Assembly (NCBI GenBank): GCA_016195025.1
Contig: JACQAL010000058.1
Coordinates: forward strand, 1-45,455
Length of the DNA stretch: 45,455 bases
Reading direction: 5' to 3'
Source of the DNA: Bacteroidota bacterium
GTDB taxonomy: Bacteria; Bacteroidota; Bacteroidia; Palsa-948
The position numbers and the translations under genes were made by a program. Positions 17,786 to 26,746 of this stretch are shown here, piece after piece. Every line of letters begins with the position of its first letter. Positions within the stretch are counted from its first letter, which is position 1. The notes under the pieces are model-generated. The model was not told the origin of the DNA. It did no database searches and was given only the letters and a program-made list of their open reading frames with translations.

Positions 17786-18190
17786 TTATTTGTCAGTCTT
17801 AGAAATAAACCCCGCCCACGATTCGAGAGTAAGAAACACGCAGTGAAAAATAAGTCCTCCGGTGCGCATAAAAAGTCCACCCTCAATAGTCGGGAAAAAA
17901 TTCCAGTGGATAACATATACGATAAGAATCAGCGCATGAGCGGCAGCGCCAACGCGGTTCCATTTTCTCACATTTTCCTGGCGCGAACCCATCAGCAAAA
18001 CAACTCCGATGAGCGCAAACAGCGTGTATGCCTGAAACAAACCAACATGCCCCAATTTATCTGCCTGAAGAAATTTGAAAACACCAATGCCATTCATCAT
18101 TCCTATTGTTGAAGCGATGGCAAAACCTGTTCCGGCTGCCACGGCAATTGTACCATGAACTTTTAAGATTTTTTTTCGGATCAGTTCCAT
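17786..18190 (-). CDS. Four-TM membrane protein; start region duplicated
   Basis: 134 residues from the ATG at 18190, about four transmembrane helices, family not recognised. The first 58 bp of the gene are tandemly duplicated (18134-18249). The upstream copy keeps the original leader and ATG (18248) but, as 58 is not a multiple of three, it leads out of frame. Translation of the body must start at the downstream copy: ATG 18190, or ATG 18214 giving an 8-residue extension. Expression may thus be impaired. It ends KTDK, resembling sorting-domain ends nearby. Confidence 0.6.
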   Translation of the reverse strand: MELIRKKILKVHGTIAVAAGTGFAIASTIGMMNGIGVFKFLQADKLGHVGLFQAYTLFALIGVVLLMGSRQENVRKWNRVGAAAHALILIVYVIHWNFFPTIEGGLFMRTGGLIFHCVFLTLESWAGFISKTDK

Positions 18191-18249
18191 GGGCTGCCAC
18201 GGCAATTGTACCATGAACTTTTAAGATTTTTTTTCGGATCAGTTCCATG
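18134..18249. repeat. Perfect 58-bp tandem duplication
   Basis: Copies at 18134-18191 and 18192-18249, each from GGCTGCCACGGCAATTG to GTTCCATG, with no mismatch. It covers the start codon and first codons of the gene on the minus strand. Identity implies a recent event, or an assembly artefact. Confidence 0.95.
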
Positions 18250-18337
18250 AGTTTTATTTGATTAGTTACTTTTTGTTGTTTTCAAAGTTAAGAATAGTTT
18301 GTCTGGTCTGCCGAGCGCAACTGTCAAGCCGAGAAAA

Positions 18338-18424
18338 TTATTTGTCGGTGATTACTAATTTCTCCGTAACAACCTCACCCCCGCCCTCTCCTTGCAAAGG
18401 AGAGGGAGTTGTCAGCCGAGCGAA
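18338..18424 (-). pseudogene. T9SS sorting-domain relic interrupted by a palindromic insert
   Basis: The minus strand reads FARLT, then a stretch encoded by the palindrome at 18384-18406 (PSPLQGEGGGE), then EKLVITDK and TAA. The intact domain at 23289-24980 has FVRLT and DKLVITE in the same places. It follows the 150-residue gene. Confidence 0.6.
18384..18406. repeat. Perfect palindrome inside the sorting-domain relic
   Basis: CCCTCTCCTT, GCA, AAGGAGAGGG: a 10-bp stem with a 3-nt loop, in frame within the relic at 18338-18424. Confidence 0.85.
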
Positions 18425-18437
18425 ATTGTCGAAATCT

Positions 18438-18890
18438 TTATTTGCTATATTGCTCTGGTGTGACCTTTATATCAAATAAATATTTCCCGTCTTTGTCTTT
18501 ATAGTAATAAATTAAAGTGACTTTATTGTCTCGCATTATTTTATAGCTTGGATTTGATGTTGCTTGATTGATAATAGAAGGTTCATAGATTTTTTTAATT
18601 GCGTCTATATTTGAAATTCCTTTTTGAACATTAACTAAAGTATAATTCCACTGCATTTCATTATTTGGATAAGCAATGCAATCGTCCAAGCGAATATCTT
18701 TATTAACAGTGATTGGACAATCTTTGTTTAGCTTATTTGCTGATTCTAATAATTCCTCGTGAATTGCTGAAGTAGATTTTCCGCGAAAAAGCTGGACGAT
18801 GAGTATTATTCCTATTACTGCAAGTATTACAAAGAATTCTCTTTTTAGAAAATTTTTGATTGTCCATGGTTTTTTTTCAAGTGGATTCAT
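18438..18890 (-). CDS. Single-TM protein of unknown function
   Basis: 150 residues with one N-terminal transmembrane helix (about 17-36, FFVILAVIGIILIVQLF) and a polar outer domain with two cysteines (DCPIT, DDCIAY). I recognise no family. It sits between a start-module relic (18911-19024) and a sorting-domain relic (18338-18424), though it has neither module itself. Confidence 0.6.
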   Translation of the reverse strand: MNPLEKKPWTIKNFLKREFFVILAVIGIILIVQLFRGKSTSAIHEELLESANKLNKDCPITVNKDIRLDDCIAYPNNEMQWNYTLVNVQKGISNIDAIKKIYEPSIINQATSNPSYKIMRDNKVTLIYYYKDKDGKYLFDIKVTPEQYSK

Positions 18891-18910
18891 TTTAAATTTT
18901 ATTTATAAAG

Positions 18911-19024
18911 TTATTGTCGACCATGCGCAACTGTCAGCGAAAAATTGCCTGGGTGAAAACTGCCGTCATGGTTTTTGATTTTGGAGATGAGAATTGCTAT
19001 CGAGATGAGAAAAAGGTTTTTCAT
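18911..19024 (-). pseudogene. Orphan signal-peptide start module
   Basis: A 37-codon frame starts MKNLFLISIAILIS and ends LTVAHGRQ then TAA. The DNA from about 25 bp before the ATG to codon 9 is nearly identical to the start of the Kelch protein gene at 22307 (both have AAAAAATATTAAATGAAAAA and CTTTTTCTCATCTCGA). The ending also matches the signal-peptide ends LTVVHKQ and LTVAHSQ of nearby genes. It is a duplicated start without a body, or a tiny peptide gene. Confidence 0.6.
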
Positions 19025-19049
19025 TTAATATTTTTTAGTTAACGAAAAA

Positions 19050-22000
19050 TTACTGTATCATTATTTTTTTCGTTGCAGTTCCTTTTTCGGAATTTACTTT
19101 GATGAAATAAATGCCTTGGGGTTTGTTTGATAAATCAATAGTGAGATTCATCGCTCCGATCGGAATGACACGCAGTATCATTTTTTCTCCTATGAGATTT
19201 GAGATTTCAATGTTTGAAAGTTTCTCTGAACATTGAAGTGAAATTACTCCGCTTGTTGGGTTGGGAGAAATAGTAAAAAGCAATCCATCAGCATAATTTG
19301 TTTGACCGTTTGGATTTGAAAATGTAATATGAATGGTATCGCTGCCCCAGCATCCTACGCTATCGTAAACTTCTACAATATATGTTCCCGTATCCGTTAC
19401 AAAAATCGTCTGTGTATTGTCGCCTGTTGACCAGTAATATGTATTCCAAGGTCCGGGGTTTCCAGCATCAAGTATTATAGTATCACCCGGTGTTATTACC
19501 GTATCGTTACCGAGATTAACAAATGGACCAATTGTTAGAGTTTTTATTATTGTATCCACCCCGTCAACTATTAGCGTTACTGTATAATAGCCGGCAGAGT
19601 TAAAAATATGACATGCGTATAGTGAGCTGTCAATATTTGCAAAGCCAGAAGCGGTATCACCAAAATTCCAAACCCAATTTTGTCCGGGACAGGTAATTGG
19701 ATCAGGATAAAAGCAAACCGAACTCCATGTACAAGAATCACTATAAGTAAAATTAGTAATAGTTTGTCCGGAAATTATCAAGGTTTTTATTATTGTATCT
19801 GTTCCGTTCACTATGAAAGTAACTGTATAGTTGCCGGGTGTATTATAAAAATGGCTAGGGTAAAGTGTCGTGTCAATATTTGCCGGACCGGAAGCAGTGT
19901 CTCCAAAATTCCAAAGCCAACTTTCACCTGCACAAGCAGAGAAAACGGGATTAAACCAAACCTGACTTCCCACACAAGAGTCACTATAAGTAAAATCAGT
20001 AATGGTCTGACCTGAATTAATTGTGACAGTATTTATTATTGTATCTCCACCATTCATGATTAACATGACTGTATATGTTCCGGCAGAAGAAAAAGTATGC
20101 AAAGGTGTCCATGAAGTATCAGTATTTGCAGGACCGGAAGCAGGATCGCCAAAATTCCAAAGCGTATTTAGCGCAGGACAAGTAGGCCAAGTAAGAAGAT
20201 ATGGATAAAACTGAATTGGATTTCCTGTACAATAACCACTATAATAAAGACCATAATAATTAAAATTAGAGGCAGGAGGAATACCACTTGTTGTTACATA
20301 AGCCGAAGTTGAAGGAGAAACGCAGCCATTGGTTAGGTTAACTGCCACATTGAAGGAGCCATAAGTATTAACGGTTATACTTTGTGTTGTTGCCCCATTC
20401 GACCAAAGATAATTGCTTCCGGCAGTTGCAGTTAATATTACACTGTCACCAGGACAAATAATAGTTGTTCCGCTTGCAGAAATTCCTGCCTGACAGGTAT
20501 CTGTCCATTCCCAAAAATCTTTCAAATAACCTGCATAATTACCTGTTCCTATATATCCTTTATTTCCTATGGAAAACCCGACTGCTTGCCAACGTGCTAG
20601 TCCACAGAAGTTGGATATTTGTTTCCAAGTATCTGTTGCTTGGTTCCATTGCCACACATCCTGTTTTTCTCCGATTGAATCAACGCCTGTTCCTATATAT
20701 CCTTTTGTGCCGATAGAAAAACCTACAGCAAATCTTCTTTTCGTTCCTCCAAAGTTTGCCTTTTGCACCCAAACATTTGTTGCTTGTTCCCATTCCCAGA
20801 AATCATTGAAGAAAGTAGTACCGTTAAGTCCAGTTCCAATATATCCCTTGGTGCCGATTGAAAAGCCAACAGGATTTTGTCTTACTACGCCAAGAAAGTT
20901 TGCTTTTTGTGTCCAGGTATTGTAGGATGGGGAAGCCATGTCGCCATCCCACTCCCAAAAGTCACTTCTTAAAGAATCATCATCTAAGCCCGTTCCTATA
21001 TATCCTTTTTTACCTATGGAAAATCCAACAGCAAAATATCTTCCAGTTCCTCCAAAGTTGGCTTTCTGTGTCCACATATTTGATGCTTGATCCCATTCCC
21101 AAAAGTCATTCAAATTATTTGGAAATTTATATCCAGTACCTATATACCCTTTTTTTCCAATAGAAAATCCCACAGCATAACCTCTTCCTATTCCTGGAAA
21201 ATCTGCCTTTTGAGTCCATGTATCTGTTACTTGATCGTATTCCCAGAAATCATCTGGATTGCTGCCCGATGCAGTACCAATGTATCCTTTCAAACCAATA
21301 GAAAATCCAACAGCGCCATCTCTTGCATTTCCGCCAAAGTTTGTTTTTTTAATCCAGTCGCATGGAGGAGGAGGAGCCGGTGGATTCAATTCCCAGAAAT
21401 CCTGAAGAGAAAAACCTGATGAGTTATCATGTCCTGTGCCTATGAATCCTTTTGTGCCTATAGAAAAACCAACAGCATGGTCTCTTTTTGCAACAGATGC
21501 TATTTGCGTCCAGTTATCATATCCTGGATTGTATCGCCAACAATCGAACAATGAGGCGCCATTACTATTTGCTTCGCCAGTACATATTAATCCTGAATTT
21601 CCGATTGCAAAACCAACTGCATTTTTTCTTGATGTTCCGCCAAAGTTTGCTCTTTGTATCCATGTATCTGTAGTTTGATTCCATTCCCAAAACTGATTGC
21701 CATTATTTCCGGTTCCTATATACCCTTTTGTTCCGATAGAAAATCCAACTGCACCATAGGCAGCAACGCCACCGAAATTCGATTTTTGAATCCATATATC
21801 GCTTGCCTGATCCCATTCCCAAAAATCATTATATGTATTTGACAAATCTTCTCCAGTTCCGATGTATCCTTTTGTTCCGATAGAAAAACCTACGGCATAT
21901 TCGCGTGGCGCTCCTCCAAAATTAGATTTTTGCGTCCAAATATTTGTTGCCTGATTCCATTCCCAGAAATTATTTGTATATCCTGTTCCGTCATATCCTG

Positions 22001-22307
22001 TTCCAACATATCCTTTTGTACCTATGGAAAAGCCAACCGCCCCATAACTTCCGGTAACACTTAAACTGGCTTTTTGTGTCCATGAACCTGCAACTGTATC
22101 ATATTGCCACAAGTCGTTCATGAAATTTCCAAGGTCATCATTACCCATTCCAATATAACCTTTAGTTCCAATGGAAAAACCAACCGCACCCTGTCTCAAT
22201 CCTGCTCCATAAACCGCTTTCGGTGTCCATGTGCCTTGTGCTGTTGTCTGTTTGTGGACGACTGTTAAGAGGAGGGAAACTGTCGAGATGAGAAAAAGTT
22301 TTTTCAT
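19050..22307 (-). CDS. Large T9SS-secreted Kelch/PKD surface protein
   Basis: 1085 residues. The signal peptide (1-23, ending TTAQ) is followed by about thirteen Kelch-type repeats to about residue 620, each with a core like AVGFSIGTKGYIGTG and a FWEWDQAT strand. Several PKD-like repeats (WNFGDTASGPANID) follow to about 940, then a type A sorting domain from about 1010 (SPNPTSGVISLQC to KKIMIQ). It should be exported by Sec, then T9SS, and attached to the surface, perhaps for adhesion. Within the sorting domain residues near 1044-1053 (RVIPIGAM) are encoded by a dispersed repeat. Last of three genes in a row. Confidence 0.85.
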   Translation of the reverse strand: MKKLFLISTVSLLLTVVHKQTTAQGTWTPKAVYGAGLRQGAVGFSIGTKGYIGMGNDDLGNFMNDLWQYDTVAGSWTQKASLSVTGSYGAVGFSIGTKGYVGTGYDGTGYTNNFWEWNQATNIWTQKSNFGGAPREYAVGFSIGTKGYIGTGEDLSNTYNDFWEWDQASDIWIQKSNFGGVAAYGAVGFSIGTKGYIGTGNNGNQFWEWNQTTDTWIQRANFGGTSRKNAVGFAIGNSGLICTGEANSNGASLFDCWRYNPGYDNWTQIASVAKRDHAVGFSIGTKGFIGTGHDNSSGFSLQDFWELNPPAPPPPCDWIKKTNFGGNARDGAVGFSIGLKGYIGTASGSNPDDFWEYDQVTDTWTQKADFPGIGRGYAVGFSIGKKGYIGTGYKFPNNLNDFWEWDQASNMWTQKANFGGTGRYFAVGFSIGKKGYIGTGLDDDSLRSDFWEWDGDMASPSYNTWTQKANFLGVVRQNPVGFSIGTKGYIGTGLNGTTFFNDFWEWEQATNVWVQKANFGGTKRRFAVGFSIGTKGYIGTGVDSIGEKQDVWQWNQATDTWKQISNFCGLARWQAVGFSIGNKGYIGTGNYAGYLKDFWEWTDTCQAGISASGTTIICPGDSVILTATAGSNYLWSNGATTQSITVNTYGSFNVAVNLTNGCVSPSTSAYVTTSGIPPASNFNYYGLYYSGYCTGNPIQFYPYLLTWPTCPALNTLWNFGDPASGPANTDTSWTPLHTFSSAGTYTVMLIMNGGDTIINTVTINSGQTITDFTYSDSCVGSQVWFNPVFSACAGESWLWNFGDTASGPANIDTTLYPSHFYNTPGNYTVTFIVNGTDTIIKTLIISGQTITNFTYSDSCTWSSVCFYPDPITCPGQNWVWNFGDTASGFANIDSSLYACHIFNSAGYYTVTLIVDGVDTIIKTLTIGPFVNLGNDTVITPGDTIILDAGNPGPWNTYYWSTGDNTQTIFVTDTGTYIVEVYDSVGCWGSDTIHITFSNPNGQTNYADGLLFTISPNPTSGVISLQCSEKLSNIEISNLIGEKMILRVIPIGAMNLTIDLSNKPQGIYFIKVNSEKGTATKKIMIQ
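19147..19178. repeat. Dispersed repeat inserted in frame in the Kelch protein sorting domain
   Basis: The minus strand carries GTGTCATTCCGATCGGAGCG, which resembles the GTCATTCCGA repeat family also seen at 28881-28952. It adds roughly RVIPIGAM between GEK and LTIDLSNK. Confidence 0.5.
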
Positions 22308-22331
22308 TTAATATTTTTTAGTTTTCTTTTT

Positions 22332-23276
22332 TTACTGCGGTTTATATTCATACCAATCTTTTGATTTTCCTGCGCCTGCTCTTTGTCCCAATCCTCCGAA
22401 AATACGATTGCCAATTGTAATTGCTATTGCTCCTTTATTGCCGCTGAAAATTCTTCCGAATTCTGTTACCTCATTTATAGCGGGATCGTACTCAAATAAA
22501 TCTCGCGGAACTGTATTATCTCCGCATTCTCCGCCACCGAAATATGCTTTTCCTTTATATGTAAAGCAAAACTCTCCCCCGCATGTTTTGCCTTTATATT
22601 TTGTCTTTTCGCTCCATTGTCCAGAAACAATATCATAAGCATTAATAATTTTTTTTTCTGAATTTATAAAGTAAGCAATATTATCCGCTACAAAAATCTG
22701 CGAGCCGATTCCTTTTACATCAATTCCTGATTTCTTTGACCATGAATCAGCAGCTGGATCATATTCCCACACACCATAGTTTTCACGCTTGGTGAAAAAA
22801 TGTCCGAAGTCAAGTACGTAACCTTTTCCTCCGGCTGTGAATCCGTTTGAAGGATAACCTCTGGGAAAATTAGATTTTTTTGTCCATTTATTTGTTGTGG
22901 GGTCGTATTGCCAGAAATCTGTTAACTCATCTTCTTTTTTAGAATCGGAAGATTTACCCGTCCAACCTGCTATTACATATCCTTTTCCTTCCAGAGAAAA
23001 ACCAATACCGTTTCTATGCGCTAACGGCATATTTGCCTTCTGCGTCCATTTATCTTTTGCCGGGTCATATTCCCAAAAATCATTAGAAAGTTTCGAGCCG
23101 GAAAAAGAAGTTTGAGAAAGGTCGCCTGCACCTACGTAACCTTTATCTCCAATTGAAAAATAAATACATCCGCTTCTGCCTGAACCTGCAAAGTCCGCTT
23201 TAGGAATCCATGATTCATCATCCTTGGAAAAGAAACAACTGAAAATAAGAATGAGAAGAGAGTAATTTTTCTTCAT
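22332..23276 (-). CDS. Kelch-repeat lipoprotein-like protein
   Basis: 314 residues. The signal has a possible lipidation Cys (LIFSC near 14). About six Kelch blades follow (FWEYDPAKDKWTQKA, FWQYDPTTNKWTKKS, and so on), a complete single propeller. No sorting domain. It is 24 bp before the large Kelch gene and 12 bp after the SBBP gene, so all three are probably one operon. Confidence 0.8.
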   Translation of the reverse strand: MKKNYSLLILIFSCFFSKDDESWIPKADFAGSGRSGCIYFSIGDKGYVGAGDLSQTSFSGSKLSNDFWEYDPAKDKWTQKANMPLAHRNGIGFSLEGKGYVIAGWTGKSSDSKKEDELTDFWQYDPTTNKWTKKSNFPRGYPSNGFTAGGKGYVLDFGHFFTKRENYGVWEYDPAADSWSKKSGIDVKGIGSQIFVADNIAYFINSEKKIINAYDIVSGQWSEKTKYKGKTCGGEFCFTYKGKAYFGGGECGDNTVPRDLFEYDPAINEVTEFGRIFSGNKGAIAITIGNRIFGGLGQRAGAGKSKDWYEYKPQ

Positions 23277-23288
23277 GATATATTGATT

Positions 23289-24980
23289 TTATTCGGTTAT
23301 TACTAATTTGTCTACTGATATGGTTTTGTTTTCTTCTGTCAGCCGAACGAAATACAGTCCGCTTGCGAGATTGTCGCGGTTGAAAGTGATTGTCTGTCCA
23401 CGGAGATTTTTTATTTGCGCAACTGTCTGACCGAAACAGTTGTCCACCGTGAGAGTTGCGTTGTGTAAAAGATTGTCTGTCTGCAAAGTTGTCTGCGTGG
23501 AAAAAGGATTGGGAAAAATATTTATTGAATTATAAAAATAATTCTCCTCTATGCCTACGACTCCATTGAATTTGACAATAAAGATGTCATAAGTATTTCC
23601 AGTATTGTCTGCATTGGTTAAAGTAGTTGAGCCGAAAGTAATTGATGGGGCACTGAAAATACCTGTGGCGACAACATTTCCATTAGCATCGGCAGAACAA
23701 TTTAATCCTTCGTCCGTACCGTTTCCTCCTGTTCTTACAGCCCAAATAGCATTACCAAAGGAATCGTATTTTGCAAAATAAATATCCATACTACCTGCAC
23801 TAGTTATAGTATCTGTTCCAAAAGTAATAGTGCCAAGAAATTCTCCAGTTAAATAAATATTTCCGTTTTGGTCAGTGCAAATTCCATAACCCATACCTCC
23901 GCCACTGGTTTGCCATGCTTGTCCGCTTACTTTTGCCCAAAGAACATTTCCTGAAGAATTATATTTTGCAACGAAGGTTACGCCATTGTCAGTAATGAGT
24001 GAAATAGTATCTAATAATATAGTAGAACCTTGAAATTCTCCTGTTACATATATATTACCATTAATATCGCTTGTAATGCTATTGCCAAACTGAGAATATG
24101 ATGTATTGCCCGCTCTTTTTGCCCATAATGAATTACCTGCATTATCATATCCGGCAATAAAAAAATCAGTGTTGGTTGTAGAAGAAGCATTTAATGTTGT
24201 TGAGCCAAATGAAAGTGTAGTGCTACGGAATTCTCCGGTTATGTATACATTTCCATTATTGTCAGCAGTAACGCTATGGGCAAAATCATCACCATTTCCT
24301 CCATTACCTTTTGCCCATAGTGCATTTATTTGAGAATCAAATTTGGCAACGAAAACATCTTGCGTATTAGAATTTGCGCTGTTGATTGTATATGAACCAA
24401 AGGTAACTGAATTGCTCTCAAAATTTCCTGTTATATAAATATTACCATTGCCAGATACATAGATGCCATGAGCAGTCTCCCACCATGAACCGAAACTTTT
24501 TGCTATAAGAATATTGCCTTGAGAATCATATTTGACAATAAAAAGATTTGAAATACCATTTTTTGTTAGTGTGGTTGAACCAAAAGTAATTGAAGTGCTA
24601 TTGAAATTCCCCGTCACATATACATTACCGTTATTGTCAGTTGAAACACCTGCGCCTAAATCTCGTCCATTTCCGCTTGCGGATTTCGCCCAAAGTACAT
24701 TTCCATTCGCGTCATATTTTACAAGATAAAAATCACCATATCCCGAACTTGTATTTGTTAAAGTAATACTTCCAAAAGTTATTGAGGGGCTCGAAAATTC
24801 TCCTGTCACATATATATTTCCGCTATTATCTATCGCAGTTCCATAACCAGCATCCCAACCTTGTGTTTGTATTCCTCCTGCGCTTTTTGCCCAAAGACAA
24901 TTTAGTGATTGTGCATCTGTCTGCTTGTGCGCAGTTGTCAGCGCGAGAACTGCTGTCGAGATGAGTAAAACTTTTTTCAT
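23289..24980 (-). CDS. SBBP-repeat T9SS-secreted protein
   Basis: 563 residues. The signal peptide (about 1-23, ending TDAQ) precedes about eight beta-propeller repeats of the SBBP type (DNNGNVYVTGNF, LWAKSASGNG). The type A sorting domain starts near 485 (IFPNPFSTQTTLQTD) and ends DKLVITE. This domain is the best intact match for the relics at 17742, 18338 and 25031. First gene of the three-gene unit. Confidence 0.87.
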   Translation of the reverse strand: MKKVLLISTAVLALTTAHKQTDAQSLNCLWAKSAGGIQTQGWDAGYGTAIDNSGNIYVTGEFSSPSITFGSITLTNTSSGYGDFYLVKYDANGNVLWAKSASGNGRDLGAGVSTDNNGNVYVTGNFNSTSITFGSTTLTKNGISNLFIVKYDSQGNILIAKSFGSWWETAHGIYVSGNGNIYITGNFESNSVTFGSYTINSANSNTQDVFVAKFDSQINALWAKGNGGNGDDFAHSVTADNNGNVYITGEFRSTTLSFGSTTLNASSTTNTDFFIAGYDNAGNSLWAKRAGNTSYSQFGNSITSDINGNIYVTGEFQGSTILLDTISLITDNGVTFVAKYNSSGNVLWAKVSGQAWQTSGGGMGYGICTDQNGNIYLTGEFLGTITFGTDTITSAGSMDIYFAKYDSFGNAIWAVRTGGNGTDEGLNCSADANGNVVATGIFSAPSITFGSTTLTNADNTGNTYDIFIVKFNGVVGIEENYFYNSINIFPNPFSTQTTLQTDNLLHNATLTVDNCFGQTVAQIKNLRGQTITFNRDNLASGLYFVRLTEENKTISVDKLVITE

Positions 24981-25030
24981 TGTCTTTGAATACTGTAAAG
25001 ATAGAAAGTTGCTGTCAAACGTTGCATTGT

Positions 25031-25228
25031 TTATTTGTCCGCGATTACAAATTTGTCTACTGCGATTATTTTGCTGTCTTGTGTCAGCCGAACGAAGTAC
25101 AGTCCGCTTGCGAGATTGTCACGGGAGAAAACAACCGTCTGCCCGCTAATATTTTTTATTTGTTTTACTGTCTGCCCGAAACAGTTGTCCACAGTGAAAG
25201 TTGCGTTATAGAAAAGACTGTCTGTCTG
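25031..25228 (-). pseudogene. Headless T9SS sorting domain (65 codons), in frame behind the DoxX-like gene
   Basis: Reading on past the TAG of the gene at 25229-26404 in the same frame gives 65 codons from QTDSLFYNATFTVDN through LASGLYFVRLTQ to AVDKFVIADK and TAA. This is clearly homologous to the last 65 residues of the SBBP protein and keeps an open frame. It starts exactly at the QTD of that domain and lacks the NPF strand before it. Confidence 0.85.
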
Positions 25229-26404
25229 CTACCACCACCAACTATAATCTTTTATAGGAAGTTTTTTATAAATACTTTCTATTGAATCTTCTCCTTGCAG
25301 ACCTTTTAATAAAAGCGAACTATCTTTATCATTGTAAAAATAAGTACCCGTGAAATTATTAATGTGATTAGTTTTTGCAGAGTCCTGATAAATCGGATTA
25401 ATTTTAACAGAGTCATTTGCGGCATTTTCTCTATACAGCAATCCTGTTGCATTTGCTTCAACATTATTTTTATCTTTTAATGTATTCCAGTCATCCGATT
25501 CAATATATAGTTTTTTCCAATAATTATAATTTGTAACATCTAAATTCTGTAATACTGAATTTGTTTTTAATTCAGTAATTTGAAAAATTCCGCAAGAGAG
25601 TTTTTTATCTTTATTCATATTTATTTTTGTTTTGTGATAAATGCGGGTCGCCAAAGGATAAATTACACAAATCCAAAACAATATTTTTCCTGCTTTAAAT
25701 AATTTGTTTGTGAATTGATTTGAATCTATTGCACTTGTTTTCTCAGATAAAATGTTCCAGATAATTTTTAATTTGTCAGGATAAGAAATAATAATATATA
25801 TTGTCATTATAAAAATAAGTACAGATGTCAGCAATGTTGCGTACTGAAAATCATTAAAAGCATTTATCATTACTACATTTCCTGCGACAGGTATCATCAA
25901 AATTGCACCTAACAACATCGTTTTTCGAAACATTAATAAACAAGATGGTATTAATTCCATAAGAGATATTATCAATATCTGCCAATTTGATCTGCCATAG
26001 AAATAGCTCATGAGAGCCCACGGATTCGCCTCACGCATTGGCGCATCTAAATAATAATAGGATACATCCATTTGTTTGTGCGTAAGTTTTACAACTGCGT
26101 AAAAAAACATGATGTAAGCAGAAGTAAACCTGATTATATTAATAATAATATTTTTAAATATTTCTGCTTTTGGTGGATTTGTATGTTCCAGACTTTTCCA
26201 TTTGAATGAAATAATGAATGAAATAATTAAATATGAAATAGGAAATAGTATGCTTCCGATTCTGTCTTTATAAGCCCAATCTAAAGGCCAATCCATGAAA
26301 CCTATGAAGTTTCCCAGGAAATAACTTATTCCCAAAGGAAAAATGCAAGCCAATGCCAGAAAAATTCCTAAACATTTATAGAGGTAACTGGTTTGAGTTT
26401 TCAT
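25229..26404 (-). CDS. DoxX-like polytopic membrane protein
   Basis: 391 residues with about eight hydrophobic helices in the first 270 residues and a polar tail ending KDYSWWW. The segment around FFYAVVKLTHKQMD and the general layout resemble DoxX-like membrane proteins of Bacteroidota; this is a weak match and function is unknown. It has no signal peptide, yet is bracketed by a sorting-domain fragment directly downstream and a possible start-module relic upstream (26430-26460, CGACAGTACTCGCAAACAGA). Confidence 0.6.
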   Translation of the reverse strand: MKTQTSYLYKCLGIFLALACIFPLGISYFLGNFIGFMDWPLDWAYKDRIGSILFPISYLIISFIISFKWKSLEHTNPPKAEIFKNIIINIIRFTSAYIMFFYAVVKLTHKQMDVSYYYLDAPMREANPWALMSYFYGRSNWQILIISLMELIPSCLLMFRKTMLLGAILMIPVAGNVVMINAFNDFQYATLLTSVLIFIMTIYIIISYPDKLKIIWNILSEKTSAIDSNQFTNKLFKAGKILFWICVIYPLATRIYHKTKINMNKDKKLSCGIFQITELKTNSVLQNLDVTNYNYWKKLYIESDDWNTLKDKNNVEANATGLLYRENAANDSVKINPIYQDSAKTNHINNFTGTYFYNDKDSSLLLKGLQGEDSIESIYKKLPIKDYSWWW

Positions 26405-26483
26405 TCAAAATAATTTTGTTTTTATGGCAGTCAGTTTGTCTGTTTGCGAGTACTGTCGAGTGTTGTATTGTCTTTTTGTATTT

Positions 26484-26630
26484 GGGCATTATTGCCAACG
26501 TTCCGCGGGCATGCGAAGTGCGGGATTAAAAAGCACTTCACTGTCCGCGAGAACAAATATAATTAAATACTGAAAACATTTTTTCAAAATGTAAACCCGC
26601 ATTGCGCACGCCCGCTGTTAGGCACTGGGC
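26484..26630 (-). other. attC-like integron recombination site (candidate)
   Basis: A 147-bp imperfect palindrome. On the minus strand it starts with GCCTAAC (26617-26623, fits RYYYAAC) plus AGCGGGC and ends with GCCCGCGGAACGTTGGC, so both ends look like attC core sites; the arms pair through GCGGGC and TGCGGG. It lies 117 bp after the stop of the gene at 26747-27427, on the same strand, as in a gene cassette. The 3' core GTTGGCA departs from GTTRRRY and no integrase is present. Confidence 0.5.
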
Positions 26631-26746
26631 ATTTTGTCTACCGATGGCGGAACTGTCTACGGAGAAATAATTGTATTTAATTGCTTTTGTGTCTGCCGAG
26701 ATTTTTTGTATGCTGTCCATCGAGTGCGAAACTGTCGAGCGAAAAA

